A stretch of 64,000 bases of DNA from Achromobacter piechaudii NBRC 102461 (lineage in GTDB: Bacteria > Pseudomonadota > Gammaproteobacteria > Burkholderiales > Burkholderiaceae_B), in the NCBI RefSeq assembly GCF_001571245.1, contig NZ_BCTK01000006.1, forward strand, positions 310,001 through 374,000, written 5' to 3'. Below are positions 1 through 9,341 of this stretch, piece after piece. Both the position numbers and the translations under genes were made by a program. How positions within the stretch are numbered: position 1 is the stretch's first letter; each line of letters starts with the position of its first letter. Below the pieces are notes generated by a model. That model was not told the origin of the DNA. It did not search any database and saw only the letters and a list, made by a program, of their open reading frames with translations.

Positions 1-243
1 GTTGTCCACCGCCGCCACGCCCACCGTGTTGCCCAGCGCCAGCGCAATCTTCTCGGCCGCTTCCGTGCTGGCCGCTTCGCCCGCAACGGTGACCTTGTCG
101 CCATCCACCGTAATCTGCAAGCCGTCGGCGTTCAGGCCGTGCTTATCCAACTCTTTCTTCAACTCGTCCGCCGTCGCGGCCTTGGCCTCGCTGGCGCCGA
201 AGAGCTTTTCGCCTACGTCCTTGATGAAATTGAGCAGACCCAT
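1..243 (-). CDS. lysM: Kbp/YgaU-like BON-LysM protein, N-terminal part (runs off the left edge)
   Basis: Only the first 81 residues are in the window. They begin MGLLNFIKDVGEKLFG and continue into a BON-type fold (about residues 25-81, with GDKVTVAGEAAS and an AEKIALALGN helix), which matches the start of the E. coli YgaU/Kbp family as I remember it. That family is a small soluble protein with a BON domain followed by a LysM domain; E. coli Kbp binds potassium. The LysM half would lie beyond position 1 and cannot be checked. There is no signal peptide, as expected for the family. The start is the ATG at 241-243. Confidence 0.75.
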   Translation of the reverse strand, partial: MGLLNFIKDVGEKLFGASEAKAATADELKKELDKHGLNADGLQITVDGDKVTVAGEAASTEAAEKIALALGNTVGVAAVDN

Positions 244-587
244 AGTGTTTCCTTTATCTGTCCTGCGGTGAGAAAACCAAGTGCCTTCCTGGCGCGCGGC
301 GAGGCAACATGCTTCTTGAAGCGTGCTTGCCGAGGCGCCAACAGCAACGATTATTACTCGCGCAATCCTCCCCAGACGAGAGGGCACGGTGTAACAGGTT
401 GCTAGGAGCTTGCCAGACTACGCAACAATGCTCACCTCTTTGCACTGCGACTCGCGCGCTTGGCGCAAACCTCGTCGTGCAAGCCCTGTAATAAGGACAG
501 CGCCACACGCGCGCCATGACAAAGGGCCGCTGATTTCAGCGGCCCTTCTTCAAGCGTTTGCAAAACGGCAAATGCGATGGAAGGCGA
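244..587. other. Intergenic region upstream of the lysM-like gene and downstream of thiS
   Basis: About 340 bp without a convincing gene. It must hold the promoter of the leftward lysM-like gene, but no good -35/-10 pair was recognised. It also holds the likely terminator of the trmB-pip-thiS operon at 521-550. Short open frames here on both strands are arginine-rich, have no recognisable fold, and look like GC-rich noise. Confidence 0.6.
521..550 (-). terminator. Probable rho-independent terminator after thiS
   Basis: A near-perfect inverted repeat (AAGGGCCGCTGA, short loop, TCAGCGGCCCTT) lies about 40 bp beyond the thiS stop codon in the direction of transcription. The T tract on the minus strand is short (TTT), so this is a moderately strong terminator that may work in both directions. 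Confidence 0.7.
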
Positions 588-788
588 TCAGCCCCCGCCC
601 ACGGCAACCACGATTTCGATCTGATCGCCATCGTTCAATGTGGTCTGCTCGTGCTGGCTCTTGGGCACGATCTCGCCGTTGCGTTCCACGGCCACCCGCT
701 TGCCGGCATAGCCCAGCGTTTGCAGCAGTTCGATGACGGTAGTGTCCAGCGGAAATTCGCGCGCGTCGCCGTTCAGGGTGATGTGCAT
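588..788 (-). CDS. thiS: Sulfur carrier protein ThiS
   Basis: A 66-residue ubiquitin-like protein starting MHITLNGDAREF and ending in VGGG. ThiS carries the thiocarboxylate sulfur on its C-terminal glycine for assembly of the thiazole ring of thiamine, with ThiF (adenylation) and ThiG (thiazole synthase) as partners. The beta-grasp pattern and the Gly-Gly end are visible. The ATG at 786-788 is preferred over an earlier start at 803, which would overlap the pip stop codon. It is the last gene of the trmB-pip-thiS run. No thiG is adjacent, although in several related beta-proteobacteria thiS and thiG are neighbours (from memory). Confidence 0.9.
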   Translation of the reverse strand: MHITLNGDAREFPLDTTVIELLQTLGYAGKRVAVERNGEIVPKSQHEQTTLNDGDQIEIVVAVGGG

Positions 789-799
789 GTCAGGGGTCC

Positions 800-2589
<1,790 letters not shown>

Positions 2590-2705
2590 AGCCCCGAATT
2601 GTAGTGGCAGGGGCCGCGCGCCGGAGTCGGCTGGATGGACTAAATTAGGGACGGCTTAATCCGGCACGATTTGGCGGATGCGCGGCCACGCCGAAAATCC
2701 CGCAT

Positions 2706-2732
2706 CTGAACGCGAAAAACCCGCGCTATAAT
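2706..2732 (+). promoter_or_regulatory. Probable sigma-70 promoter of the tRNA-Gly gene
   Basis: A perfect TATAAT lies at 2727-2732, about 42 bp upstream of the tRNA 5' end. The best upstream element is a weak CTGAAC at 2706-2711 with a 15-bp spacer. A GC-rich stretch follows the -10 box, as in stringently controlled stable RNA promoters. Confidence 0.6.
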
Positions 2733-2774
2733 CGCCGACTCTGCCGTGGCCCCGCGCCTCGGCACGACACCCGA

Positions 2775-2848
2775 GCGGGTGTAGTTCAATGGTAGAACGG
2801 CAGCTTCCCAAGCTTCATACGAGGGTTCGATTCCCTTCACCCGCTCCA
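2775..2848 (+). tRNA. tRNA-Gly (anticodon CCC)
   Basis: A 74-nt cloverleaf with encoded CCA. It has a 7-bp acceptor stem GCGGGTG/CACCCGC, the D-loop sequence AATGGTAGAAC, the anticodon CCC at 2807-2809 in the loop TTCCCAA, and the T-loop GGTTCGATTCC. It closely resembles E. coli glyU and reads GGG codons. The anticodon stem GCAGC/GCTTC contains one C-U mismatch (C2801 opposite T2815). Confidence 0.97.
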
Positions 2849-2968
2849 ATCACTCTCCCTGCGCGTGCTTTCCCATGTCGATGGGGCGTCGATGCTTGAG
2901 CATGGCGCTCCCGGATTCGCCTGCCGGACAAGCGCAAGCCCCCTGACAAGAATTACATGGGGGCGTAC

Positions 2969-4237
2969 TCAAGCCCGGCCCGCTTCCGCGCGGAACTCCG
3001 CGTGCGCCGAGAAGGCGCTTGCTGTCAGCTCAATGTCCGCGCCCGCAATGCCAGCCCGACGCGCCGCGTCCCGCCAACCATCGACCGCTGCCGCGACTTC
3101 TTCAATTACCTGACGAGCCTGGTCATCGCGCATTCCATAGAAAGCCGCAGTGCCCAGAACCGTCGTCAAGCTCGGCCGATTGTCCACATCGTCGATGTTC
3201 AGGACATGCTCGGCTTTATCGATGTTCGGATTGACATCGAACGCCGGAGCAAGACGCCACCCCGTCTTGCCAAGCACGAAGCCGTGATTGCGCAAATGAT
3301 CGTCGCGGCTGCCGACCGCGACGTTGAATGCCACGCGACGCAATAGCTGCGCCAAGTCCGAGCCTGCATGATCCGCATCTCCCTGGGCGCGGATGAACTG
3401 GGCCAGTTCCAGGTAGCTCGTGCCCTCGCTCTGCGCTCTGCGCAGCAGCGTCATTGCGGACGCATAGAAGCGCCGGGCGCCAGACACGCGATCGAACCTT
3501 TGCACGCAGAAAGTGTGAAAGTCGTTGCCCAACTTGATCAGCTTTGCAGGCGGCACCTCTATGCGGGCATTGCGTGCTAGTTGGTGAACGACATACTCCC
3601 ACGCCCCGACATCGCGGTCATCGTCGCGGGCGGGGAACTTGGCGATCCAAAGCGAGCCGTCGGCTTGCGTGAAGTTGGCCTTCGGCCTGGCCCCGCCCAA
3701 CGAGGCTCCTGGTGCGACGAGCACCGTCAACCATCTGCGCAACGCGTCCAGGTCGTCGATGCGCCGGCTGCTGAGTTGATAGGCCACGGCTTCCAGTTCG
3801 CGCAGACTTGTCACGGGGGGCGCTGCCAGCTTCTCGTCACCGAGGAATGTCTCCGTGCCCGGCAGGCGAAAGCGCAACGCACCTTGGCGCGTCTGGTCCT
3901 GGACGCCGATCAGGAAGTCCCAGGCATAAAGGGTGCGCAGGGGACGCTTTTCGTCCTTGGCCTGCAGGGCCTCGCGGCGCTTCATGAGCGTTTGGCCCCA
4001 GCGGTCAGGCGACGAGTCCAGAAAAATGCCGAAATTGCCCAGTTCCGGTTTCGGAAAGAAGGGATGCTCGTCCAAAGACAGATCGGGGTCCAACGCGAAG
4101 GCGCGGGGTTCTTTCAGCCAATCCCGTTCATAGTGAAAGCGGATCTGGCCTCGGTCATGGGCAAGCGTGCCGACCAGACTTGCTGGGCCAAGGTCATCGT
4201 CCAGCCAGACTTCCAGGACGTTATTCAGCTTTCTCAT
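2969..4237 (-). CDS. hipA: HipA-family serine/threonine kinase toxin
   Basis: A 422-residue HipA-like kinase, the toxin of a type II toxin-antitoxin module. E. coli HipA phosphorylates glutamyl-tRNA synthetase and causes persistence; the target here is unknown. Visible features are a glycine-rich ATP loop GASLGGARPK (177-186), the catalytic Asp in RDDHLRN (Asp312 with Asn317), and the metal-binding Asp in FDVNP (Asp334). All key residues are present, so the kinase should be active. Its start overlaps the hipB stop by 4 bp (ATGA), so antitoxin is made first and translation is coupled. Confidence 0.93.
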   Translation of the reverse strand: MRKLNNVLEVWLDDDLGPASLVGTLAHDRGQIRFHYERDWLKEPRAFALDPDLSLDEHPFFPKPELGNFGIFLDSSPDRWGQTLMKRREALQAKDEKRPLRTLYAWDFLIGVQDQTRQGALRFRLPGTETFLGDEKLAAPPVTSLRELEAVAYQLSSRRIDDLDALRRWLTVLVAPGASLGGARPKANFTQADGSLWIAKFPARDDDRDVGAWEYVVHQLARNARIEVPPAKLIKLGNDFHTFCVQRFDRVSGARRFYASAMTLLRRAQSEGTSYLELAQFIRAQGDADHAGSDLAQLLRRVAFNVAVGSRDDHLRNHGFVLGKTGWRLAPAFDVNPNIDKAEHVLNIDDVDNRPSLTTVLGTAAFYGMRDDQARQVIEEVAAAVDGWRDAARRAGIAGADIELTASAFSAHAEFRAEAGRA

Positions 4238-4587
4238 GCAGATTCCTCGCCATCGGAGTCGGGCGGCGAGGGAGTCCTTTTTCGCTTGGGGCGCGGCGGT
4301 GGCTCAAGTGCCAGATCCTGCAACTTGCGTCCGATCCGATCGTCTGCGGCCAGCAGCTTGAGATCGTCTTCAAGACCCAGTACGGCCAACACTCGGACAT
4401 AGGTCCCCAATGTGGCGCCTGGGTCGCCGGCCTCGACTTTGTACACCGTGGTTCGGGACACCCCAGCTCGCTGCGCCACCACCGTATTGCTCAACTTGCG
4501 CCGCTTGCGAGCCAGGCGCAGCCGTTCACCCAGCTCAGAGAGTAGGCGTTGCTCTTGCGGAAAGACGACGGGTGGTTTGCGAGGCAT
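4234..4587 (-). CDS. hipB: HipB-like XRE-family antitoxin and repressor
   Basis: A 117-residue DNA-binding antitoxin. The helix-turn-helix spans about residues 15-70 (LRLARKRRKLSNTVVAQRAG and VSRTTVYKVEAGD), followed by a proline- and charge-rich tail (PPPRPKRKRTPSPP) that is longer than in E. coli HipB. The ATG at 4585-4587 is chosen because the upstream in-frame extension reads through AT-rich promoter DNA. It should neutralise HipA and repress its own operon. Confidence 0.88.
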   Translation of the reverse strand: MPRKPPVVFPQEQRLLSELGERLRLARKRRKLSNTVVAQRAGVSRTTVYKVEAGDPGATLGTYVRVLAVLGLEDDLKLLAADDRIGRKLQDLALEPPPRPKRKRTPSPPDSDGEESA

Positions 4588-4620
4588 GTCCGCTATTAAA
4601 GTCAAAAAATAGAAATTTTG

Positions 4621-4634
4621 TCCATAATAAAGGA
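4621..4634 (-). promoter_or_regulatory. Candidate HipB operator in the AT-rich hipBA promoter
   Basis: The region 4588-4660 is much more AT-rich than its surroundings. It contains TCC-(8 bases)-GGA at 4621-4634, the same half-site spacing as the known E. coli HipB operators (TATCC, 8 bases, GGATA). A degraded second copy begins TCC at 4589-4591. The two copies lie in a longer imperfect direct repeat starting TGTCC at 4587 and 4619. Confidence 0.5.
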
Positions 4635-4726
4635 AATATATACGTTTTGATCTGCTAATTCTTACAAGCCTCAAGCTCCCAAGCTCCAGCCGATCCGCGG
4701 CATCGCGCGCCTTGCCAGCCACCGCG

Positions 4727-5626
4727 CTAAGGCAACCCCGCCTTACCCGCCAGCGGCCGCGCGCGGGTTGCGCTGCCCAGGATCAGCAGCGTCGAGACGA
4801 TGATCATTGCCGCCCCGAGCAGCACGGCGGGCGTCAGCGCTTCTCCCAGGAAGGCGACGCCCCAGACGATTCCGAATAGCGGAGTCAGGAACGCGACCAT
4901 CATCGCGCGCGCCGGACCGATGTCGCGGACCAGGCGGAAATAGAGCAGAAAGCCCAGTCCGCTGCTCAACACGCCCAGGCCCAGTACGTTGAGCGCGATG
5001 TTCAGATCCACCTGTCCCTGCGGGGGCGCGACGAACCAGAAGGGCAGCAGCGCCACGGCGGCGAACAATTGCGCGCAGCCAGCCGACTCCAGCGGATTGA
5101 CATGCGAGGCGCAGCGCTTGATGTAGATGCCCGCGCTCGCGTACGAGGCGGCGGCGGCCAGACAGGCCAGGATGGCGGAGACGAAGGATGCCGAGGCGGC
5201 CATGGGCGGACCGACGCCGGTGATCGTGGCCACGCCGAGCAGTCCCAGGAGCAGGCCGACGCCCTTGGTCCGCGTCATCGAATCGCCCAGCCATAGCACC
5301 GAGAATACGGTTCCGAATAGCGGCGTCGTGGCGTTGATGATGGCGGAGTACGACGCCGGAATGTGCTGGGCCGCGTACGAGAACATCAGGAAAGGCAGGC
5401 CGACGTTGAAGGCGCCCACGATGGCGTATTGACGCCAATGCGCGCGCCAGCGGGGCTTGAACCGGATCAGCGCGAAGTACAGCAGCAACACGCCCGCGCC
5501 GATCGCCACGCGCAAGTCCGCCGTCACGACGGGCCCCAGCACGGGCTCCACCACGCGCATGAAAATGAACGACGCTCCCCAGACGGCGCTGAGCACCAGC
5601 AGCCGCAACCAATCCCCACCGCGCAT
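4727..5626 (-). CDS. DMT-superfamily (EamA) transporter
   Basis: A 299-residue inner-membrane protein with ten predicted hydrophobic segments in two EamA repeats (about residues 5-140 and 155-285). Such proteins export or exchange small metabolites, often amino acids or drugs; the substrate cannot be read from sequence. The N-terminal helix has the family-typical LSAVWGASFIFMR pattern and the second repeat ends in LGEALTPAVLLGAAMI. The length is normal. It stands alone, about 140 bp from hipB. Confidence 0.88.
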   Translation of the reverse strand: MRGGDWLRLLVLSAVWGASFIFMRVVEPVLGPVVTADLRVAIGAGVLLLYFALIRFKPRWRAHWRQYAIVGAFNVGLPFLMFSYAAQHIPASYSAIINATTPLFGTVFSVLWLGDSMTRTKGVGLLLGLLGVATITGVGPPMAASASFVSAILACLAAAASYASAGIYIKRCASHVNPLESAGCAQLFAAVALLPFWFVAPPQGQVDLNIALNVLGLGVLSSGLGFLLYFRLVRDIGPARAMMVAFLTPLFGIVWGVAFLGEALTPAVLLGAAMIIVSTLLILGSATRARPLAGKAGLP

Positions 5627-5800
5627 GATTATTCTCCTGGTCTTGCCTGAAGCCTGCGCCGGGTCGGCCCGATCCTGGCGCGGCTCGCCGTGCGATGCCG
5701 GCGGCTAGCGCCGGGCGCGCGTCGGATGTCCAACTTCAGGCGATCCAACGTGCGGCGCGCATCGCTGTCCGGACGTCCGCGCAACCGGACCCAACGCATC

Positions 5801-6091
5801 TCATTGTGCAAACCGCCGCATCGCGTGTGCGATGTATTCGGCCTTGCTGATCCGCCCGTCCCCATCGGCGTCCATGGCGGCCAGTTGTTCGTCCGTCATT
5901 TCTTTCACGAGGATTCCGTTGCTGAGGTAGCCGTCCGCGTTCAAATCTTGTTTGTTGAACGCGCGCTCCATTTGCGCCCGGTAGTCTGCGGCCGTCACGA
6001 CCGCATCGGGGGGCGCGGGCTGCGCGATGGCCTGGGCAGCCGGCACGGCCAGCATGAGCACAAGCGCCAACGCGCGAACAGGTGGCTTCAT
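5801..6091 (-). CDS. Small exported EF-hand protein
   Basis: A 96-residue protein with a signal peptide (MKPPVRALALVLMLAVPAAQ) and two EF-hand calcium loops: DLNADGYLSNGIL (a variant) and DADGDGRISKAEY (canonical D-x-D-x-D-G). It is probably a periplasmic calcium-binding protein of unknown role. The ATG at 6089-6091 is chosen because it places the signal peptide at the N-terminus; the open frame extends 14 codons further. Confidence 0.8.
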   Translation of the reverse strand: MKPPVRALALVLMLAVPAAQAIAQPAPPDAVVTAADYRAQMERAFNKQDLNADGYLSNGILVKEMTDEQLAAMDADGDGRISKAEYIAHAMRRFAQ

Positions 6092-6215
6092 CGTTTTCCT
6101 CTGCAGGTTCAGCGACGCCATATCGTAAGCCAATCGCAGTCAGGCCGCGCCGCATGGAGTGATAACGCAGACACGCGTCACGGGCACCGCCCCGGCCCAC
6201 GCCAACCGCGCCTCT

Positions 6216-6245
6216 GCGCTGAAAAGCGGCGCGGGCTTTTAGCGC
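6216..6245 (-). terminator. Hairpin at the stop codon of the response regulator
   Basis: The arms GCGCT-(G)-AAAAGC and GCTTTTAGCGC pair with one bulged base around a 7-base loop, and touch the response-regulator stop codon. No T tract follows on the minus strand, so termination is plausible but unproven. It could instead stabilise the 3' end of the message. Confidence 0.35.
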
Positions 6246-6943
6246 TAGGCCACCACCAGCGCCGGTTGATAGAAGCAATAACCGCTGCTGCGCAACGTCT
6301 TGACTGGCAGCGTCTGCCCGCTCGCGTCTTCCACGCGGCGGCGCAGCCGGCGCATCTGGGTATCGAGCCGCCGCTGGTCGTAATCAAGAAAGTCAAAGCC
6401 GAGTGCTTCGATGATCTGGCGGCGGCTGATGTTTTCGCCGGCCTGGCTCATCAGGCAGCGCAGCACGATCAGGTCCTGGTGCGACAGCGACACGGGGGGC
6501 GCGTGCGGGATGATCAAGCGGCGCGGGCCCACTTCCAGCGTCCAGGCGCTGGGGGCGGCCTGGGCCGGCGCTTGTTGCAGCCCCAGCCGGCGCACCAGCG
6601 CCGACAGCACTGCCGCCAATTCGTCCAGGTCGCAGCCCTTGCCCAGGTAATGATCGGCGCCGATGCCCAGGCCCGAGATGCGGTCCGCGCTGGTCTGGCG
6701 CGCACTGAGCACCACGATGCCGACCTGCTGGCCTTCCTGGCGCAGCCGTTGGATCAGGTCCAGTCCGCAACCATCGGGCAGGCCGATGTCGATGATGGCC
6801 AGGCGATGGCGGGCGGCGTCGAAATGATGATCGAATTCGCGCAGGCTGGAGACGCAGCGCGGCGCATAGCCCAGCTCTTCCAGGAACTCGCCCAGCTCTT
6901 GGCGCAGCACCGGTTCATCTTCGAGCAGGATGACGTCAAGCAT
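6245..6943 (-). CDS. OmpR/PhoB-type response regulator
   Basis: A 232-residue regulator. The receiver domain covers residues 2-115, with the acidic pocket EDE (8-10), phospho-acceptor Asp52 (in IIDIGLPDG) and Lys102. A winged-helix DNA-binding domain covers about 130-225 (LSHQDLIVLRCL, then TQMRRLRRRVED). The ATG at 6941-6943 is used because earlier in-frame codons run into the divergent kinase gene. It is transcribed away from the sensor kinase at 7013, with only 69 bp between them, and is the likely partner. The two-partner secretion genes downstream are a plausible target. Confidence 0.92.
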   Translation of the reverse strand: MLDVILLEDEPVLRQELGEFLEELGYAPRCVSSLREFDHHFDAARHRLAIIDIGLPDGCGLDLIQRLRQEGQQVGIVVLSARQTSADRISGLGIGADHYLGKGCDLDELAAVLSALVRRLGLQQAPAQAAPSAWTLEVGPRRLIIPHAPPVSLSHQDLIVLRCLMSQAGENISRRQIIEALGFDFLDYDQRRLDTQMRRLRRRVEDASGQTLPVKTLRSSGYCFYQPALVVA

Positions 6944-7012
6944 GCGGACTGCCTGCCGGAACTTCGTGTGAGGGGTGGTGTAATCTGCGTGGCTGCACGG
7001 GATTGCGACTTG

Positions 7013-9070
7013 ATGAAACGGAAATATTACCCCACGCTCTGGGCATGGCTGGCGCTGTTTACGCTGGGCGTTATTGCCGCGATGGCGGGCGTAGCAACGG
7101 CGCATGCCGAGCCGTTGCGGCTGGATGCGAAGGCGCCTTTCGTGGATGCGGCAGGCCACCTCGAACGCCTGAACGACCCATCGGGCGCGTTGACGGCAAG
7201 CCAGGCGGGCCAGGCCCCCGGCTGGACGCCGCTGCCCGGCAGCCTGAGCGCAGGTTTCACTTCCGACACGGTATGGATGCGCCTGCCCTTGCAGGTCGAC
7301 GACGTGCCGCGCGGCGGCTGGATGCTGCGCCTGAGCAATTCCTTGCTGGACGATGTCAGCATCTATCTGGCCGATACCGATGCCGGCCCATGGACCTTGC
7401 TGGGCCGCAGCGGTGAAGACGTGCCGCGCCGCAATTGGCCGGTGGATTACCGCAGTCCCGTGATTCAGTTCGACCCGCCCGCGCCGGGCGCCTACGTGAT
7501 CCTCGCGCGGCTGCAAAGCAAGAACGCCGTGGCCACCCGGTTCGAAGTCTGGCAGCGGCTGGCGTTTGATAACCAGTCACGCCGCGAGGGCCTGTTGTTC
7601 GGCCTGTACTTCGGCTTCTACCTGCTGCTGATCTGCGTGCACGCCGTGTTCTGGTGGGCCACGCGCGCGCCCATGAGCGGCCTGTTCCTGGCCTACATCG
7701 GCAATTGTGTGTTCAACGAGGTCATGTCGCTGGGCCTGGTGCAGCAGTTGACGGGCCTGCCCGTGCAGTGGAGCGACCGGATGCTGGGCGTGGGCATCGC
7801 CGTCAGCCTGCCGGTGGCCTTGCGTATCGCCTTCGCGCAGTTGAACCTGGCGGCGCTGTATCCGCGTGCCGTGCGCGCGACAGAGGCGATTTTCTGGGGC
7901 ATCGCGGCGGCGTGTTCAACCCTGGTCGTGACCGGAAATTATGCCTGGGGCATCCAGCCGGTCCAGGTGTTGGCGCTGGGCTTGATCGTCGGTTTTTCGG
8001 CGTTGGCGGTGTACCTGCTGAAGAAGGGCTGGCGGCCAGCGCGCCTGTTTGCGTTGGCGTTCGGTGTGTTCTATTTCAGCGTGCTGATCGCGTTCCTGCG
8101 CAACCTGGGCGTGCTGCCCGTCAACGCGTTCACAGAATACGTATCCACGGCGGGCACCATGCTGCATATGCTGCTGCTCAGTCTCATCATCGTGGGGCGT
8201 CACGAACGCCAGCGCCGTGAAAAAGAACGCGAACAGGCGAACCTCGCGGCGGACCTGGCGCGCCAGCACAGCCACCGGCTGGAACAGGAAGTGGCGCTGC
8301 GCACGATTGAAATGCAAGGCGAAATCCAGCGCCGCGTGCAGTTGGAAGACGAGCTGCGTTCGTCGCTGGAATCCGAGCGCCGTGTGTTTGCCGAGCAGCG
8401 TGAATTCGTCGCCATGGTGTCGCACGAATTCCGCACGCCGCTGGCGATCATCACCACGTCCGCGCAGCAGTTGGGCCGCAATCTGAGCGCGCCGGTGGAA
8501 AAGAGCCTGGCGCGTTGCGGCAACATCCGCGAAGCCGCCATGCGCCTCTTGGCGCTGGTGGACGAATACCTCACGCACGACCGCATGCGCGAACCCAGCG
8601 CGGCGCTGCGGCTCACGCAGTGCGACCTGCTGGCGCTGCTGGCCGACCTGGACCGGGAGTTTCCCGCCGGACGCATCCAGTGCGTCTATGGCCAGGGCGA
8701 CCAGGTGCTGCTCAGTGATGCGGGCATGCTGCGCATTGCCTTGCGCAACCTGCTGGCCAATGCCGACAGGCACTGCCCGCCGGGGCGCGCGGTCCGCGTG
8801 ACGCTGCGCGAGGAAGCCGATGTCATGCACATCGAAGTCGCCAACTCGGGCGACCGCATCCCCTCCGCCGAACAGCAGCGCCTGTTCCAGAAGTACTACC
8901 GTGGCCCGAACGCCATGCGTCATCCCGGGGCGGGGCTGGGCTTGTATCTGGTCCGGACGATCGCCGAGCGCCTGGGCGGCACGGTATTCCTCAAGAACGG
9001 AGGCGGGTCCGAGCCCGTTTGTTTCTGCCTGAGCCTGCCCCGTCATCGGGCGAGCGACGCGCTGGCGTAA
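7013..9070 (+). CDS. 7TMR-DISM sensor histidine kinase
   Basis: A 685-residue membrane kinase. Signal sequence (1-31), then a periplasmic 7TMR-DISM extracellular beta domain (about 35-180), then a seven-helix membrane block (about 185-395), a charged coiled coil (400-455), a HisKA dimerisation domain with the phospho-acceptor His471 in VSHEFRTPL, and a HATPase domain with NLLANADRH and GAGLGLYLVRT (about residue 640). The extracellular domain of this class is thought to sense carbohydrates or other small ligands. The ATG at 7013 follows a divergent promoter. The two-partner secretion gene begins 271 bp after its stop. Confidence 0.92.
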   Translation: MKRKYYPTLWAWLALFTLGVIAAMAGVATAHAEPLRLDAKAPFVDAAGHLERLNDPSGALTASQAGQAPGWTPLPGSLSAGFTSDTVWMRLPLQVDDVPRGGWMLRLSNSLLDDVSIYLADTDAGPWTLLGRSGEDVPRRNWPVDYRSPVIQFDPPAPGAYVILARLQSKNAVATRFEVWQRLAFDNQSRREGLLFGLYFGFYLLLICVHAVFWWATRAPMSGLFLAYIGNCVFNEVMSLGLVQQLTGLPVQWSDRMLGVGIAVSLPVALRIAFAQLNLAALYPRAVRATEAIFWGIAAACSTLVVTGNYAWGIQPVQVLALGLIVGFSALAVYLLKKGWRPARLFALAFGVFYFSVLIAFLRNLGVLPVNAFTEYVSTAGTMLHMLLLSLIIVGRHERQRREKEREQANLAADLARQHSHRLEQEVALRTIEMQGEIQRRVQLEDELRSSLESERRVFAEQREFVAMVSHEFRTPLAIITTSAQQLGRNLSAPVEKSLARCGNIREAAMRLLALVDEYLTHDRMREPSAALRLTQCDLLALLADLDREFPAGRIQCVYGQGDQVLLSDAGMLRIALRNLLANADRHCPPGRAVRVTLREEADVMHIEVANSGDRIPSAEQQRLFQKYYRGPNAMRHPGAGLGLYLVRTIAERLGGTVFLKNGGGSEPVCFCLSLPRHRASDALA

Positions 9071-9240
9071 CCCCGTCCTCTGTCTCCGCCTCGACGGGTT
9101 CGCTTGTCGACATCCGACAATGTGTTGCGCAGCCGCATCAATATGTATCTGCCTTGATTTTCAAGGCGAACACAACTTGCGCGCATCTTCTGGCTATGTC
9201 TGCTTACACCGAAAATTTACAGGGCAGACTCAGCCAAATC

Positions 9241-9291
9241 TCAGAATTGCTTAGATTTGCTCAGATTTGAGGACGCAATCATCGGTATATT
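9241..9291 (+). promoter_or_regulatory. Tandem 10-bp repeats and -10 box upstream of the TpsA gene
   Basis: Three tandem 10-bp units, TCAGAATTGC, TTAGATTTGC and TCAGATTTGA, fill 9241-9270. They are followed by a TATATT -10 candidate at 9286-9291. The third unit falls where the -35 box should be, and no good -35 match exists. Repeats phased at one helical turn that overlap -35 are typical of OmpR/PhoB-type activator sites, and such a regulator is encoded 2.3 kb away. Confidence 0.5.
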
Positions 9292-9341
9292 TCAGCAGCG
9301 AAATTTACAAATTGTGACGCTGCCCGTTTCAGGAATATCCC

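Noticed and set aside
2849-4726. A mobile island inserted at tRNA-Gly
   Set aside because: No integrase and no repeated tRNA 3' end were found downstream of hipBA. Only the neighbourhood and AT-rich promoter hint at transfer, so no mobile element was annotated.
5690-7012. A longer version of the sensor kinase
   Set aside because: The extension passes opposite the EF-hand and response-regulator genes and shows no similarity to a sensor. The signal sequence starts at 7013.
6245-7516. A longer version of the response regulator starting in the kinase gene
   Set aside because: The extra 191 residues have no domain and overlap the divergent kinase. The receiver domain begins at the ATG at 6943.
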